A DNA stretch of 64,000 nt from Corallium rubrum (Eukaryota; Cnidaria; Anthozoa; Scleralcyonacea; Coralliidae): positions 14,393,427-14,457,426 of the forward strand of contig OZ036004.1 of NCBI GenBank assembly GCA_964035015.1. Reading direction: 5' to 3'. A model generated the notes under the pieces. It had not been told where the DNA came from and made no database searches. It saw only the letters and a list, made by a program, of their open reading frames with translations. Both the position numbers and the translations under genes were made by a program. Numbering within the stretch: the stretch's first letter is position 1; each line of letters opens with the position of its first letter. This document shows positions 13,206 through 24,126 of this stretch, piece by piece.

Positions 13206-13249
13206 AGACTCTCCTTCCCGCTTCAGAGTGTTTTAAAGTTTTATGTTAC

Positions 13250-13335
13250 CTTAGCAGTGAATCATGTTGACTTCTCATCACTTTCAATGTTACTTCACAG
13301 GAACGGCGAAATATGCCTTCGTATCCTAGAGGACC
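13250..13335 (-). CDS. ATR: ATR kinase exon, post-activation segment
   Basis: 86 bases, preceded by TTTTAG and followed by GTAACA. It starts in phase 0 with GPLGYEGIFRRSCEVTLKVM, a close match to the ATR C-lobe (GPMGTEGLFRRACEVTMRLM in vertebrates). It ends with two bases of a split Ser codon completed by the exon at 11738-11828. No internal stop. Confidence 0.93.
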
Positions 13336-13682
13336 CTAAAATAATTTTCTCTGGTCAGATTTGCTTCATATCTGCATGCATGGTCTTCTAATGAACAAAA
13401 TTGGAATGCATTGAGATCATAATAAACTTACTTAACCTTATAATAACTTAACTGCATCAACCTCAATTTCAATTTCAAGACGCTGTTCGTCTTCATTGAA
13501 GCAGATGGCGAATCATTGAGTTTGAGCAAAAGTTAGTGTTAATGTATGAGTTACATCTACTGAATCCAGATATTGTAAAAGCTAGGCAGTAACCACAGTT
13601 ACCGAGTCCGTCTAATGTGAAATTGTTACAAAATAGACTTCAACAGACGTTTCGTAGACGTTCGCAACCTCAATTACTCAGG

Positions 13683-13755
13683 GAGCCCAGACAGGTTTCG
13701 AACCTTCAACCTTCTAATGACCGGTTAGACGCTCTAACCATCGAGCCACTGAGGT
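13683..13755 (-). tRNA. tRNA-Thr(GGT)-like sequence, probable pseudogene or SINE head
   Basis: On the minus strand an A box (TGGCTCGATGGTTAGAGCG) and B box (GGTTCGAAAC) are well placed. The D arm (GCTC/GAGC) and a perfect 5-bp anticodon stem (TCTAA/TTAGA) fold, with loop CCGGTCA giving anticodon GGT. The acceptor arm pairs in 6 of 7 positions with a wobble. Position 33 is C instead of the universal U, and the T stem has a mismatch. I therefore favour a tRNA-derived repeat over a working gene. It lies in an ATR intron. Confidence 0.6.
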
Positions 13756-13889
13756 TCAGATGGAAAGCTAAGGTTGCAAATTCATAGTCATGTGCGCTCC
13801 TAAGTGGTAGCGTAAAATTGTTGTTCATCGTTGTTACTTCGTCATGCTGTTACAACATGTTGTATCATGTGCGAACAACGTTGTTGGCT

Positions 13890-14070
13890 ATAAAAATGTG
13901 CTTTTAGAACAACTTGTTCATGACGTTGATTTATCCGTGAACAAGTTTTTCGAACCATAAGTGAACAACTTGTTGACAACTTGTTCACGGGGTGTAGCAC
14001 AACATTGTTCACGCAGCAGCACAACTTTGTTCACGCCCGTTAACAACCGTGAACAATTTGTGCGTTTTTA
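13890..14070. repeat. Degenerate GTTGTTCACG/CGTGAACAA repeats
   Basis: Several copies of TTGTTCAC and its complement GTGAACAA in both orientations. They form possible short hairpins. No coding content. Confidence 0.6.
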
Positions 14071-14109
14071 CGCGTGTAGGACACACTATAACTATATTGG
14101 AGTAACTAA

Positions 14110-14408
14110 CTCACCCCTTGGTCATGAAACAGTATATGGCCAGAAGACAGCCACTATCGGTGGGGCCTCTGTTTGTAAATGCCTCAGGCAAACCACTTAT
14201 ACAAAACATGAATCGACATTATACAGAGACACGAAAATTGCTTGCTCAGGCTGGTTTCAATGCCTCAAACTTTGCCGGTCATAGTTACAGGATTGGCGCA
14301 GCTACAACAGCTGCTTCAGCAAAATTACCTTCTTGGATTATTAAAACTTTAGGGCGCTGGTCTTGTCATTGCTACGAACGTTATATACAAATTCCTCCAT
14401 CGACATAG
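14110..14408 (+). pseudogene. Tyrosine recombinase C-terminal fragment (DIRS/Crypton type)
   Basis: The frame encodes the catalytic C-terminus of a transposon tyrosine recombinase: GHSYRIGAATTAA carries the conserved H-x-x-R, LGRW follows, and CYERYI carries the nucleophile Tyr. The catalytic N-terminal Arg region is absent. It resembles the recombinase of the DIRS element at 57.6-58.5 kb but is a different, isolated fragment. Confidence 0.75.
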
Positions 14409-16262
14409 CCAAGATTTGATGAAACGCCTCACAAAAGAAACTTAGTCAACTTATGCAGTTTTCAGGGGGAGGGTTATTCGTCTATGGGGATTACGCATTC
14501 TGCGTATTTATGGGGATGAAGTGCTCCTAAAGGTCACCTTCAATCCCATAGACTCCTAAGAATTGATGTAAATATAAAAATTGGTCGAAAGTAGGAACTG
14601 TCCAACTCGGGGATCTATTACCACTTGGACATGTTTATGATGCTCGTGGGGATCATTACCCCATGGGCAAAGTCCAACATGGGGAACTTCGACCCCTAGG
14701 ACATTAGACTAGGGTCCTACTTGGGAACTATTACCCCTAGGACAACTAAGATCGTAACGTTGAGTTCTTGGGATGAGGCTAACCACAATTTTCACCATTC
14801 GGAGTACTTCTCCCCGAACCCCTCTCCCACAAAAACATTGCGTGTTTCATTGCTGTATTCTTAGTTGTCGCAAAATATGCGCATAAGGAGTTGGATCATA
14901 TATAATACTGTAAGTCCATTTCCGTCTGTCCCTTTGTTCCTCTGCAAGCTAAAGGCTAGAGAACGGTTATGCGCACCGACGCCACATTCTTCAGAACAGG
15001 GATACGAAGACAGATATATATGTAGTAAACTACAAAAAAATATTTTGAACAAAATTAAACGCTTTTTACTCGAGTCGTCCCGAGTGAAACCCTCTGGTTT
15101 TAATTAAAAAATTCACATCTATTAACGGTTTATGTTTATCGCGAAACCAAAGACACCATTGTATTCTACAAATTAATAGCTTTCTAACGATATCTATTTT
15201 ATTTTTGTGGCATAAATTCTGACGAATTGAGAGTGCTTTACAGAAATGACCTAAAAACCTATACGAAGACCTTAAATGAGACAGATGAAAAACCCCAACT
15301 TTTTTCGAAGACATGACACGATGAGGTTGGCATGTGGAAAATATTTGACTAAAGGGTAAGGACTTGTAGCGGTTTTGTTGAGTATATAGTTGGACAACAG
15401 AAGAATGACTGTTTAGTATAAAAGGTTTCAGCTTTTGTCTTCTCGTGATATGTTTTTTTTATATATACTTCTATATAGTTTCATTTACTGATTCAAAATA
15501 CTGTGTTCACAAGTTTATGTATGTTTTGCCTACTGTTTTAAACTGTTTTCATACGTCGTTGAGCAATAATACTTTAAAACTTTATAAATGTCGCTCGCTG
15601 AAATTTTGCATTTTCAGTTTTCTCGCGTTCTTTTAAAATTCGCTGTTTTCACATGAAGTTGTCAAAGCCATTTGGATAATAAAACTCATTTGCATCCCCG
15701 TAGCTCTCTGTTGAATATATTTTTTCTGTGGCAAGCGAAATAGTTATGAAAATCGATCAATTTTAAATGACAGAATGCAAAAATATAAACTTTTTTTTAT
15801 TTTTGTTTTGAAATCCGCAGCGGTCCGTATCGGGGTCCGTATCGTTTGATACGGACCGCTCACTAAGCCAATCAGAGCGCGCGAATCAGATGGATACCGG
15901 AGCGCAAAAAAATAAAGGCACATCATATTAGGCCGAAACGCTAAGATTCCAAACGAAAATGGCGAAAACACTTTTCTCCATATATTTAAGAATTAATGAG
16001 CTTCCTGACTAGCCCAAACAAAGCCAACAAACTTATCGGCCTACCTGGAGACAAAAACCGTAGAAGGTAACTGAAATAAATATTCTCAAACCCCTAACCT
16101 AGCATTCACCGTCACTACAGAAACAAAGTTGTAGCGCGTAGTACGAGAATGGGGCGAGCGGGAAAGGGAGGGATAGACACCCTGTCCTCATCTAGAGAGA
16201 TGGACTTGATCCAAGTCTACTTGAACGATTGCCCTGCTGTCTAAATCTGACACTATACTTAC
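14409..16262. other. ATR intron, no gene seen
   Basis: No supported coding sequence on either strand. Contains scattered repeats, including a short inverted repeat AGCGGTCCGTATC (15820-15832) with its complement at 15848-15860, likely a small repetitive element. Confidence 0.6.
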
Positions 16263-16328
16263 CATTGCCTGGACCATGTTGTGGGTCAAGCGGAAAGGAA
16301 CGCATTCGGGGCATTCAAAAGTTTCTCC
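16263..16328 (-). CDS. ATR: ATR kinase exon after the DFN segment
   Basis: 66 bases, 22 codons in phase 0, preceded by TTCCCTAG and followed by a consensus GTAAGT. It encodes GETFECPECVPFRLTHNMVQ and two more residues, nearly the same as the ATR activation-loop/P+1 region (GETFEVPEIVPFRLTHNMV). It follows directly on the exon ending in NCLFNK at 19091. Confidence 0.95.
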
Positions 16329-16448
16329 CTAGGGAAGCAAAAAAGAAACACAACACGACAGGATATCATTATGCAAGATAAAATTGCATGTACTGTGTAA
16401 TATACATGAACTAGAAGAAGACAATCTAGCCATATTTTTAGCAATTAA

Positions 16449-16586
16449 TGCAGTTTTCCACTAGGCGACATTGTCGACCGACTCGACATTTTTCTTTTGT
16501 CTTGGCTAATTAGTTCCACTAGAGAATTTGCGAGACAAAAGAAAATGTCGCTTCGCGCGACATTTTTCGCCTAGTGGAAAACCGCT
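16449..16586. mobile_element. 138-bp MITE with TTAA target duplication
   Basis: Terminal inverted repeats TGCAGTTTTCCACTAGGCGA (left) and the near-complement ending AAAACCGCT (right), with internal complementary GACA/TGTC stretches. TTAA flanks both ends (16445-16448 and 16587-16590), the duplication typical of piggyBac-type transposition. Confidence 0.75.
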
Positions 16587-16878
16587 TTAACAGAAACAAA
16601 ATAATCTCACACTTTACAAACACTTATTTACTGGCACCGAAGGTAACAGTGCGTTTTGTGTCTCCGAGAGGGGTCAAGAAACACTGTATTCCCAAGGTAC
16701 CAGTCTATGAGTGTTCTGTTATATATCAAGTGTTAAATGACACCAAACTGTTGAGTAAAACTTTCGGACATTGTTTTAAATGAAGGGAAACTGTATGAAA
16801 AAACCCAAACATTTCTGACAATTAACATCCGGTTTTCATATTTTTCTTTCATATTTTATATACTTTAATCGTGACGTA

Positions 16879-17062
16879 CAGTCCGTTCTGCGCATGACCG
16901 CCATGGAGTCCCCAAAACATGACATTCCTAGATAATTACACGAAGTACTCAGCTAAATGTAAACCGTTAGGGGCAAAGCTTACAATCTTGAATAAGGCAT
17001 CAGTATAATTTTTTTTAAATAACGATGTAAACATTAGTTTCGTACATGCGCAGAACGGACTG
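16879..17062. repeat. Inverted repeat, 18 bp perfect arms
   Basis: CAGTCCGTTCTGCGCATG at 16879-16896 and its exact complement at 17045-17062 enclose about 150 non-coding bases. Probably a small MITE; target duplication not clear. Confidence 0.65.
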
Positions 17063-17318
17063 GACAACACCTTTAAATGCATTAATAATTCATAATTAAA
17101 ACAAAAAGGAAATCCATGCCATGTCCGTGGCAGATAAAAAATCCTAGATTACTTAAAAACGGAAAAGAGAAACCTTCACAGAAGTACGGATGATCAAAAT
17201 AAAAGCGAGATTAAAAAATATTGACCAGCCAGTAACCATGTGTTTAGGCCAATTTGTGTAAAAATTTTGTCTTAAAGGTTCATAATTCTCCATAGTTGTT
17301 AAAGTGAATACTACCCTG

Positions 17319-17436
17319 GGTGCCAGAGGTTCTTCCACGCTCGTAGGGACAATTGGGGATATGGGAGGACGCCAGGCGCCTGGCGTCCTCGCGTGTCCCC
17401 GTTATCCCCCACGAGCGACGAGAAACCTCTGGCACC
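17319..17436. mobile_element. 118-bp palindromic (foldback) element
   Basis: Arms GGTGCCAGAGGT and ACCTCTGGCACC bound a nearly complete hairpin. Its centre is a perfect 26-base palindrome (17365-17390, GAGGACGCCAGGC and its complement). GC-rich in an AT-rich intron. Confidence 0.75.
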
Positions 17437-18392
17437 AATTCCTGAAATAAAAATTAATATTTCATTTCATCAATTTCCACAGGACCAACAAATATAATGT
17501 TAAATTTTCTCACAGTTAATATACAAAATGGTTTTGAAGCTCGACAAAAGTCATTGTTTTATGTTTTTATTTAGGTTTATGGAAATTTCTGCACATTCAC
17601 GGTTACTAAACATATTGTGTTTTCTGTATAATGAAGCAATCATCCGATAGCAACATTTGAGTTCCATCATTTAACCGTACTGTTTAAATATTAATAAAGC
17701 TAAAACAAAAGATTAGTGCACCTTCATGTACTTTTCAACATGAATCGTAGTCCAATTGTTAACCGCTTTGAAGTTTGCCGGTTTTCCAGACCATGTTTAT
17801 TTTCCATTAACTATGATTTTCCAGAGTTATAGTCCTTATCTTGTTACATTAAACTGTCGAAAATACACTTCGAATGGGCAGAAATGGTGTTTCACGTTTT
17901 TAAACAGATTTTTTCAAGTCAATCGTTTTGCTCTATTTAGCAAGTTTCACTGCTAGTACTTGAATTGAACTACCTCCTTTTTAAGCTTTACTTTACATAG
18001 TGTTTTATGTTCACTATAATTCCCCGCAACCGAAAGTATAATATATTTAATGAAAAGAGGTATATTATTAATGAGGTATATTAGCTGGGAAACCCCAGCC
18101 CCACTCGCTTCGGGTCATTTAGAAAAAATTCCGTCAAGGCATGTTTACGGAAATTTCTGCCGAGGTTTCCTCATGTTCAGCCTTTGAGATGCTTTGAATA
18201 ACGAGTGGACGTTTTAATACTTCAAATTTTCCTCCTTGAAATTCATTTCTACAGGCCGTATTAGAAATAATGCGACCTGGTTTGACGTCAGTTTAGCTAG
18301 TATTAAAAAAAATGGGTTTAACGAGGTATATTAGTTGGTTAATAGATCTATAAGAACAAGGAAAATTTCGGTAAACATGATTCATATTTATA

Positions 18393-18544
18393 AGTAATAA
18401 CATAACTTGAGGGAAATTAGCGATTAAATTTCCCGCAGCCGAGGGAAGGGTTGTGATAGTCCGAGGGTCTTCGGACTTTTACACAAATCTTTCCGAGGCA
18501 AAGGGGAAATTTAATCGCTAATTTCCCGAAAAGTCATGTTATTA
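18393..18544. repeat. Foldback repeat, 41-bp arms
   Basis: GGGAAATTAGCGATTAAATT and flanks at 18393-18434 are complementary to 18504-18544. The core contains GTCCGAGGGTCTTCGGAC, itself a hairpin. Confidence 0.75.
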
Positions 18545-18619
18545 GTTTGTAAAATTATGATCGCCGAGGAGAACTTTGAGAATCTTACCGACAAGAAATT
18601 TACACGGTTGATCCCAGAA

Positions 18620-18840
18620 GTTGCATCTAATTTTCCCGTGCATGTTGACGAGGGAAAATATGTGCAAGCGGGAAATTTAGAAGACAAAGGATTTCTTTGT
18701 CTTCTAATTTTCCCTCATCAACATGCACGGGAAAATTAGGATTTCTTTGTCTTCTAATTTTCCCTCATCAACATGCATGGGAAAATTAGAAGACAAAGGA
18801 TTTCCAACTTGCATGAGCGATGAGGGAAATACGAGGTTTA
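18620..18840. repeat. Alternating direct and inverted repeats
   Basis: Copies of CCCTCATCAACATGCA-GGGAAAATTAG and its complement, with AGAAGACAAAGGATTTC and its complement, repeat three or four times in both orientations. The structure is a complex foldback with no coding content. Confidence 0.7.
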
Positions 18841-19063
18841 CATTCCCTCGGAGAACAAAAGAATCCGAGGCGATCATGGTATTATATTACGTATAATATA
18901 TTGTACTTTTAATGATCCTAGCTTGCGTTTTGTGCGAACTGAAAGACATAAAAAATCGTTTTATTTTCGGCAATTCAATTGTAAAATCATTTTCCTCTTG
19001 AAGTACCATTGCCCTCTTCGCTAGGCATGTTTAAGCAAATGCCTTTCAAACACTTTGATTTCA

Positions 19064-19246
<183 letters not shown>

Positions 19247-19299
19247 TTAAATTGGAATATGCATTAACATACTCATTAATAATTCCTGAAGAAAAGGTA

Positions 19300-19626
19300 T
19301 GGTTTTGGGTGAAAGACAGGATAGGAAGAGCAAATTTTAAAATATCGATCAAGAAGGGTATAAACAAGACCACGTTTAAAAGATAATGGAATAAAACTGT
19401 CAAAATTAGTGAATAAATCAGTGAAGGTCGGTTTACGATAAAACGAGGTGGAAAGCCATTACTGGAGCGATTATTGAGTTAACCTAGAAATGGAAGTTTA
19501 GAATTAGTCTCCAACCCAATAGTGAACGTAATAATAGGATGCTCTGAGTTACGACAACTATATTAACTATATCTAGGACGAGATATAATCTTTAAAAGGA
19601 CGAACATGGTCACGAAAACGAACAAT
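19300..19626 (-). mobile_element. Penelope-like element, C-terminal RT part
   Basis: Minus-strand broken frames match the part of a Penelope-like RT after its catalytic box: a FRDHV block at the junction, then LETNSKLPFLG near 19500 and KRGLVYTLLDRYFKICSSYP near 19370. It is the continuation of the RT part at 38682-39330, from which it is separated by the Harbinger transposon. Frameshifts make it inactive. Confidence 0.75.
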
Positions 19627-19807
19627 AGGGAGGTTTAGATTTCAGTACGAGTACGAGTTCAAGTACGAGTTTCGTACTGCGCACCCCAACTGCGCATTTT
19701 AGCGGGAAAAAGCTTGAAAACTCGTACTTGTCATAGTCGTTTACGACGAGATTTCTTGGGAAACTCGTACTGCTAAGTACGAGTTTTTAACGAAGAATAG
19801 TAGGAAG

Positions 19808-20581
19808 ATGGCCGAGGAAATAGATCCCTATAATGAACATAAAGAGCTTTTTATTTGGAAAAAAGAACATAAACAGTGTTTTGTGAGGGAGCTTCTTGTA
19901 ATTGAGCCGTATATGCATCGGCCAAAGTCAACTGAGAGGGGACAGTCTTGGAGGCTGTTGATGGAAAATCTGAACAAGCTTGAGAAGCCTAAGTTTCGCG
20001 TTACAGTAAGGTCTGTAAGAGATAAGTTTACTAAGATGGTGGCGAAATATAAGAAAATTGAGAACGACGAGACGACAGCGTCTGGGAAAACAGGTAGAGA
20101 GTTTGATGAAGTTTATCGTGGGATGACCGACATTTTGGAACGCATCGATGAAGCACAGTTAATCTGGGAGACTGAGAATGCCAAGGAAAAAACCCAGCAA
20201 AGTTTAGAAAAAGCCAAAGCAGAAGATATGAGGAAGAAGGCTACTGAAAGCCTCAGCGAAACCAGAAATAGAAAAGAGGAAGAAGAGATCAACCCAAAAA
20301 GTAAAAGAAAATCCACTGAGGCATTTGGCCTTATTCAGGAAGGCCTAAAAATAAAAAAAGAGGCTTTAGACAGAGAAATGCGATTGAGAGAAGCAGAGCT
20401 AGAAGAAAGAAGTATTTCCCGCCAGTCCCGGGTACAACTAGTTCAATCACAACAAGATTTTTTTAAAAATATGCAGCTACAACAACAGCAGTTCATGGGC
20501 CAAATGCAAGAGCAACATATGCAGATGTTTTCTGTAATGAAGGACTTGTTTACCTCAACAACAAACACAAAGAACACTTAA
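19808..20581 (+). CDS. Harbinger accessory Myb/SANT-like protein
   Basis: 257 aa, intact. Residues about 10-110 form a Myb/SANT-like (trihelix) DNA-binding region with conserved Trp (FIWKKEHK, SWRLLMENLN) and a RDKFTKMVAKYKKIE helix. Residues 120-240 are a charged coiled coil (Glu/Lys/Arg/Gln rich) ending with a Gln/Met-rich helix. Harbinger transposons encode such a protein next to the transposase; in studied members it brings the transposase to the nucleus and the ends. ATG follows the left TIR by about 140 bases. A host Myb-like gene is less likely because of its place inside the TIRs. Confidence 0.8.
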   Translation: MAEEIDPYNEHKELFIWKKEHKQCFVRELLVIEPYMHRPKSTERGQSWRLLMENLNKLEKPKFRVTVRSVRDKFTKMVAKYKKIENDETTASGKTGREFDEVYRGMTDILERIDEAQLIWETENAKEKTQQSLEKAKAEDMRKKATESLSETRNRKEEEEINPKSKRKSTEAFGLIQEGLKIKKEALDREMRLREAELEERSISRQSRVQLVQSQQDFFKNMQLQQQQFMGQMQEQHMQMFSVMKDLFTSTTNTKNT

Positions 20582-21267
20582 TCTCGATGATAGTTGGTAA
20601 GAACTGCATCACTTTTATGAACTGTGCTTGTTTCTCAATTACAAACCTTAACATGTAAAAGTATATTTATTATATTCTCTGAGGGCTGGTTATAAATTAA
20701 CAGGGGGGGGGGACTGAGGATGGAAGCATTAAATAGAACATCAAAATACTATGCCACTTTCCATATCTAAATCATTCTAGTCTCTGCTTAATTAAATAGT
20801 GGAACTCAAGCTGACTCATCCTGACTAAAGTAAACTATCATAAGGGTGGGCTTAAATTTATTTGACCCTCCCCTTTTGATAGTCTAATTTTTTAATATAC
20901 AGTAATCCTCTCTTTTGAGAGCCTCAAAAAGTTGTGAGCCCCCTCCCTTTTTCACCCCTTTCTCCACCTCCTTCCCCCTAGTAATTTAGGACCAGTCCCT
21001 AATTGTGTTAAATTTTGTTTAAATGTTAAAACAGCAAATAACTCTCATGCTTTTATCATTAAATTTCAGTTGTTATGTAGTTGACTGTTGACTTAACATG
21101 TTTTTAAAGTTTACAAAATTATAATATAATCAGTGATTATGCACTCAGACATTGTATATATTATACAGTAATTACAGTATATACAAATAAACAAATGCAT
21201 TGGAGGCAAAGAAAATATGTACAATACTTGTTCTTTTAATTGTTATACACAGTCAAAATTATTATGT

Positions 21268-21698
21268 CTATTCCTCTCCTTCACCAAGTAGAAAATACTG
21301 CTCTAGACTTGGTGGGTCCAAGTTAAAATATGTGCTAGTTGATGAGCCATATAGACAAGTAATTGCATTACTTAGCAAAGCACAGGTAGTGTACATTGTC
21401 CCCACTTGTGAAAGTCCAATTTTTTGGTTTTTCTTGAAATCGATGAATGCAAAGTACCCTGCAATCTCACCAAAGATCCATTCAACTGAGACCCAAACCT
21501 TACTCATGGCTTTGTTGAAGGCCTTTTCTTGATCTGTTAAATTGTTTTGCTTGTACGGTGTTTGCAAGTATACCCGTTCTGGATATGCCTGATCCCCATA
21601 AATGCAAAGTGGTCTTCCATCTTCACTGTTGCAGTATGTTTCAAGATTGGTCAACAGATCAGACCTGTGCAGTACCCCAGCGTCATGACTCTTTCCCT
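21268..21698 (-). pseudogene. Harbinger transposase, C-terminal exon
   Basis: Preceded on the minus strand by TTCACAG at 21699-21705, giving a likely acceptor. The frame reads HDAGVLHRSDLL and then IYGDQAYPERVYLQTPYK, with the second catalytic Asp. KVWVSVEWIFGEI follows with the last catalytic Glu, and it ends YFLLGEGEE. This is the C-terminal half of a DDE_Tnp_4 Harbinger transposase. Its N-terminal half lies at 37907-38539; the Maverick sits in the intron between. Confidence 0.85.
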
Positions 21699-21702
21699 CT
21701 GT

Positions 21703-22391
21703 GAATAATATAATTTAAGGTTTTCGGTTATGCAAATGAATTTTTAACCAAAATTTTCTAATAAATAATGATAACTAGAGTATACATTGTACTGCATGTT
21801 AAAACAAGGCGAAACGGCTTTAAGGTTTGTTTTAAGTTATGATTCCCCTCCTTACCCTGTCTGCAGGGTTTAGCCCATTTTGATATGGAGAGAGCAGATT
21901 CTTATTAAGGAGTCTTTTAGAGATGCTCCTCTAAGAAATTGATATTTGAAGCTCCTAGTTGGCAATTTCCACCACCCTGGTAATAAGGAATCAGCCCTGA
22001 AAAATCAGATTTAAAAACTTTAGAGCCTAACCAACATTGTAATGAAGTCCCAGTAATAATCTCAGTTCTATTCATAATTGAAAACATAACTAATAAAAAA
22101 ATGGCAGGGAAACTTTGCCCCCCCCCCCCCTCTCTACCCCTGCCTATTTGGCCTGCCCATTCATCTTCTATTCTTATCCATGACTCGGGTATAGCTGTTG
22201 ACAATATTGGTTGACCAACGTTGGGGCCTTAAAACATTGAGCAATTGATATTAAATTGCAGACAGGTTTTCTTTCTCGGTTCTAATACATTTAACACAAA
22301 ACATATTAATATTTAGCAAGGTGTACTTGTAGAAACACCATTTGTAATATGCATACATTCAGTTAAATAGCACTTTCATCTGATTGTAATT
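21703..22391 (-). other. Harbinger transposase intron, 3' part
   Basis: No coding signal. Contains a C-run at 22119-22130. It is interrupted at 22397 by the Maverick insertion and continues at 37104. Confidence 0.6.
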
Positions 22392-22397
22392 AATGGC

Positions 22398-22700
22398 AGT
22401 AGTGATAGACCCCCATATAGACTACAAAGGGATGCCGCCTCATTAAATATTCAACTTATTATTTATTCATTCTCATGCTCCTATGGGGCGTCCTAACCCT
22501 AATCTCATTACGTCATTATGTCTCATGCTCCTTCGGGACACTCTAACCCTAATCTCATTATGTATACGTCATTATTTCTCAGGCTCCTTTGGGATCCTCT
22601 AACCCTACCTTATTATTTATTCATTTTTATAAACGGCTGGTTACGTCATTATTTCTCAGGCTCCTTTGGGACCCTCTAACCCTAACCTTTGACTCCCTAT
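22398..22700. repeat. Maverick left TIR and subterminal repeats
   Basis: After the first about 85 bases come four staggered copies of a unit of about 45-60 bases: TCATTA-CGTCATTA-TCTCAGGCTCC-TTTGGGACCCTCTAACCCTAA. The same unit, reversed, fills 36500-37097 at the other end. It contains a TACGTCA half-site (ATF/CREB-like) and the telomere-like CTAACCCTAA. Confidence 0.85.
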
Positions 22701-22806
22701 GAGCCGCTCAGGCAAATGCTAGAGTTGATTCTGTTATAAGTACTAAAGTACGGTGTTGTGTATACACACTTTACCTCAACAATGGGTACGGTAAACGTTT
22801 GACAAG

Positions 22807-23154
22807 ATGGATATTATTTACGATGAGTTAAAGAAAAATAACATTGATATCGACAGAGACACTTTGTCGTATTACCTTAAGCATTTTCTAGAAGAACATA
22901 GAGTACTATTCGACAGCATCACTAACCAATTACCAAGAATATGTCTTCAACACGTTTATGAAGAGATGAACCCAAACAATTTCGGTCGAATTATCGCTTA
23001 TTTGACCTTAGTGTATAGAGTAAACGAATCCTTGGATGAAGAATCAATTCGAGAAGCCGTAAGAAGAACGATCGACGATTTGAGATGTATTGACTTGACA
23101 ACATATGAAATAAAACTCTCTTGGTTTAAACGGCTGACTCGACTATTTTATTAA
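22807..23154 (+). CDS. Small helical protein, possible Bcl-2-like
   Basis: 115 aa, intact, the first gene inside the left TIR. Predicted all-helical. The central segment MNPNNFGRIIAYLTLVYRVN resembles a BH1 motif (N-x-GR followed by a hydrophobic helix), and an amphipathic stretch precedes it (ITNQLPRICLQHVYEE). There is no C-terminal membrane anchor beyond WFKRLTRLFY. Adintoviruses, the virus-like Mavericks of animals, are known to carry Bcl-2 homologues, which would restrain host-cell apoptosis. The call rests on one motif, the helical pattern and the context, so it is tentative. Confidence 0.5.
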   Translation: MDIIYDELKKNNIDIDRDTLSYYLKHFLEEHRVLFDSITNQLPRICLQHVYEEMNPNNFGRIIAYLTLVYRVNESLDEESIREAVRRTIDDLRCIDLTTYEIKLSWFKRLTRLFY

Positions 23155-23401
23155 CGTTGTCAAGCATATTGCAAGTGTTGCTAAGACTGATATTTGCATA
23201 CTGCCATGTGTAAAACCTCATTAAAAACTCATTAGTAATGTAGACAAAAGAACGAGTCTGGGCGAGTCCGGGGCGACGTCAGAACTTAGACAAAGAAGTC
23301 TTGATTAATATGCGCGTAACCATAGAGAGTTGAACATGCAGCTTCAACTTCATTTGGTGTATCATTCGCTTACTGTTCGTCGTCAGAGTAAGATCGTTGT
23401 A

Positions 23402-24030
23402 ATGGAGTGTCTTCACGGTAAACCTGCATCTAACTCAATGACCAAGAATGGCTTATTCTGGTTCTGTGGCCAAAAGCCTAGCTGTCAGTTTTTCTGCCCT
23501 GAAGAAGATTGTTTGGCAAAGCCGTAGATGCTTTTCGAACAAGTGGCTGTCTACATCCCGTCTGCCTTACTCATCAGAAATTGGCGACACTGCGAATGGT
23601 TAAAGACAAAATGAGAGAAAGTTACGGGAGACCTTACTTCGTCAGTTCTGAACGAGAGAATCCCTGCTCGTTTTGGCAATGGGGAGGTGTCTTCGAGAGT
23701 CCAAAGCCTTTGTGTAAACACGAAATGGTTTGCCGTACTCGTAAAGTTAAGAAAGAAGGGGACAACCAAGGTCGGCTGTTTTACTCGTGTCCTAACGAAA
23801 GACAACATGCATGCGGATTCTTTGAATGGAAACCTACAGAGAGCTCGCCACGAATTTATAACATTGGGTGTCTTTTCAGCAGACCATTACAATATCAATA
23901 CAAGAACGCAGAAACGGGTGAATCCTTTACAAGCAGAAAGAGTGACTCTAAAGAAGCCTATGAAGAGTACCTTTTTCAAAAAACTGTCGATGCAATGACT
24001 GAAGACTTAGGAAAAATGAACATTTGCTGA
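23402..24030 (+). CDS. Triple GRF-type zinc-finger protein (one frameshift)
   Basis: Three GRF-like zinc fingers in a row. Finger 1 is ECLHGKPA...FWFCGQKPSCQFFC (from 23402). Finger 2 is HPVCLTHQ...NPCSFWQW. Finger 3 is PLCKHEMVCRT...GRLFYSCPNERQHACGFFEW. A C-terminal domain follows (SRPLQYQYKNAETGESFTSR). The frame changes between the first finger and the rest around 23509-23527 (overlap TTTGGCAAAGCC), either an indel or a programmed +1 shift. GRF fingers bind single-stranded nucleic acid and occur in TOP3A, NEIL3 and APE2. A viral role in DNA handling is inferred. A partial inverted copy lies at 32116-32970. Confidence 0.72.
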
Positions 24031-24126
24031 ACATATATAATTTTGTATTCTAATTTATTATGTAATAAATATGTTTGCATTTATAACGGTGTCATTGACT
24101 TTTCTTTATTCATTTACCTCTAACCT

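Noticed and set aside
22398-22700. Telomeric repeat array
   Set aside because: CTAACCCTAA occurs once per 45-60 base unit and never as a tandem TTAGGG tract.
23551-23808. Minus-strand ORF opposite the GRF gene
   Set aside because: Antisense shadow of the zinc-finger frame.
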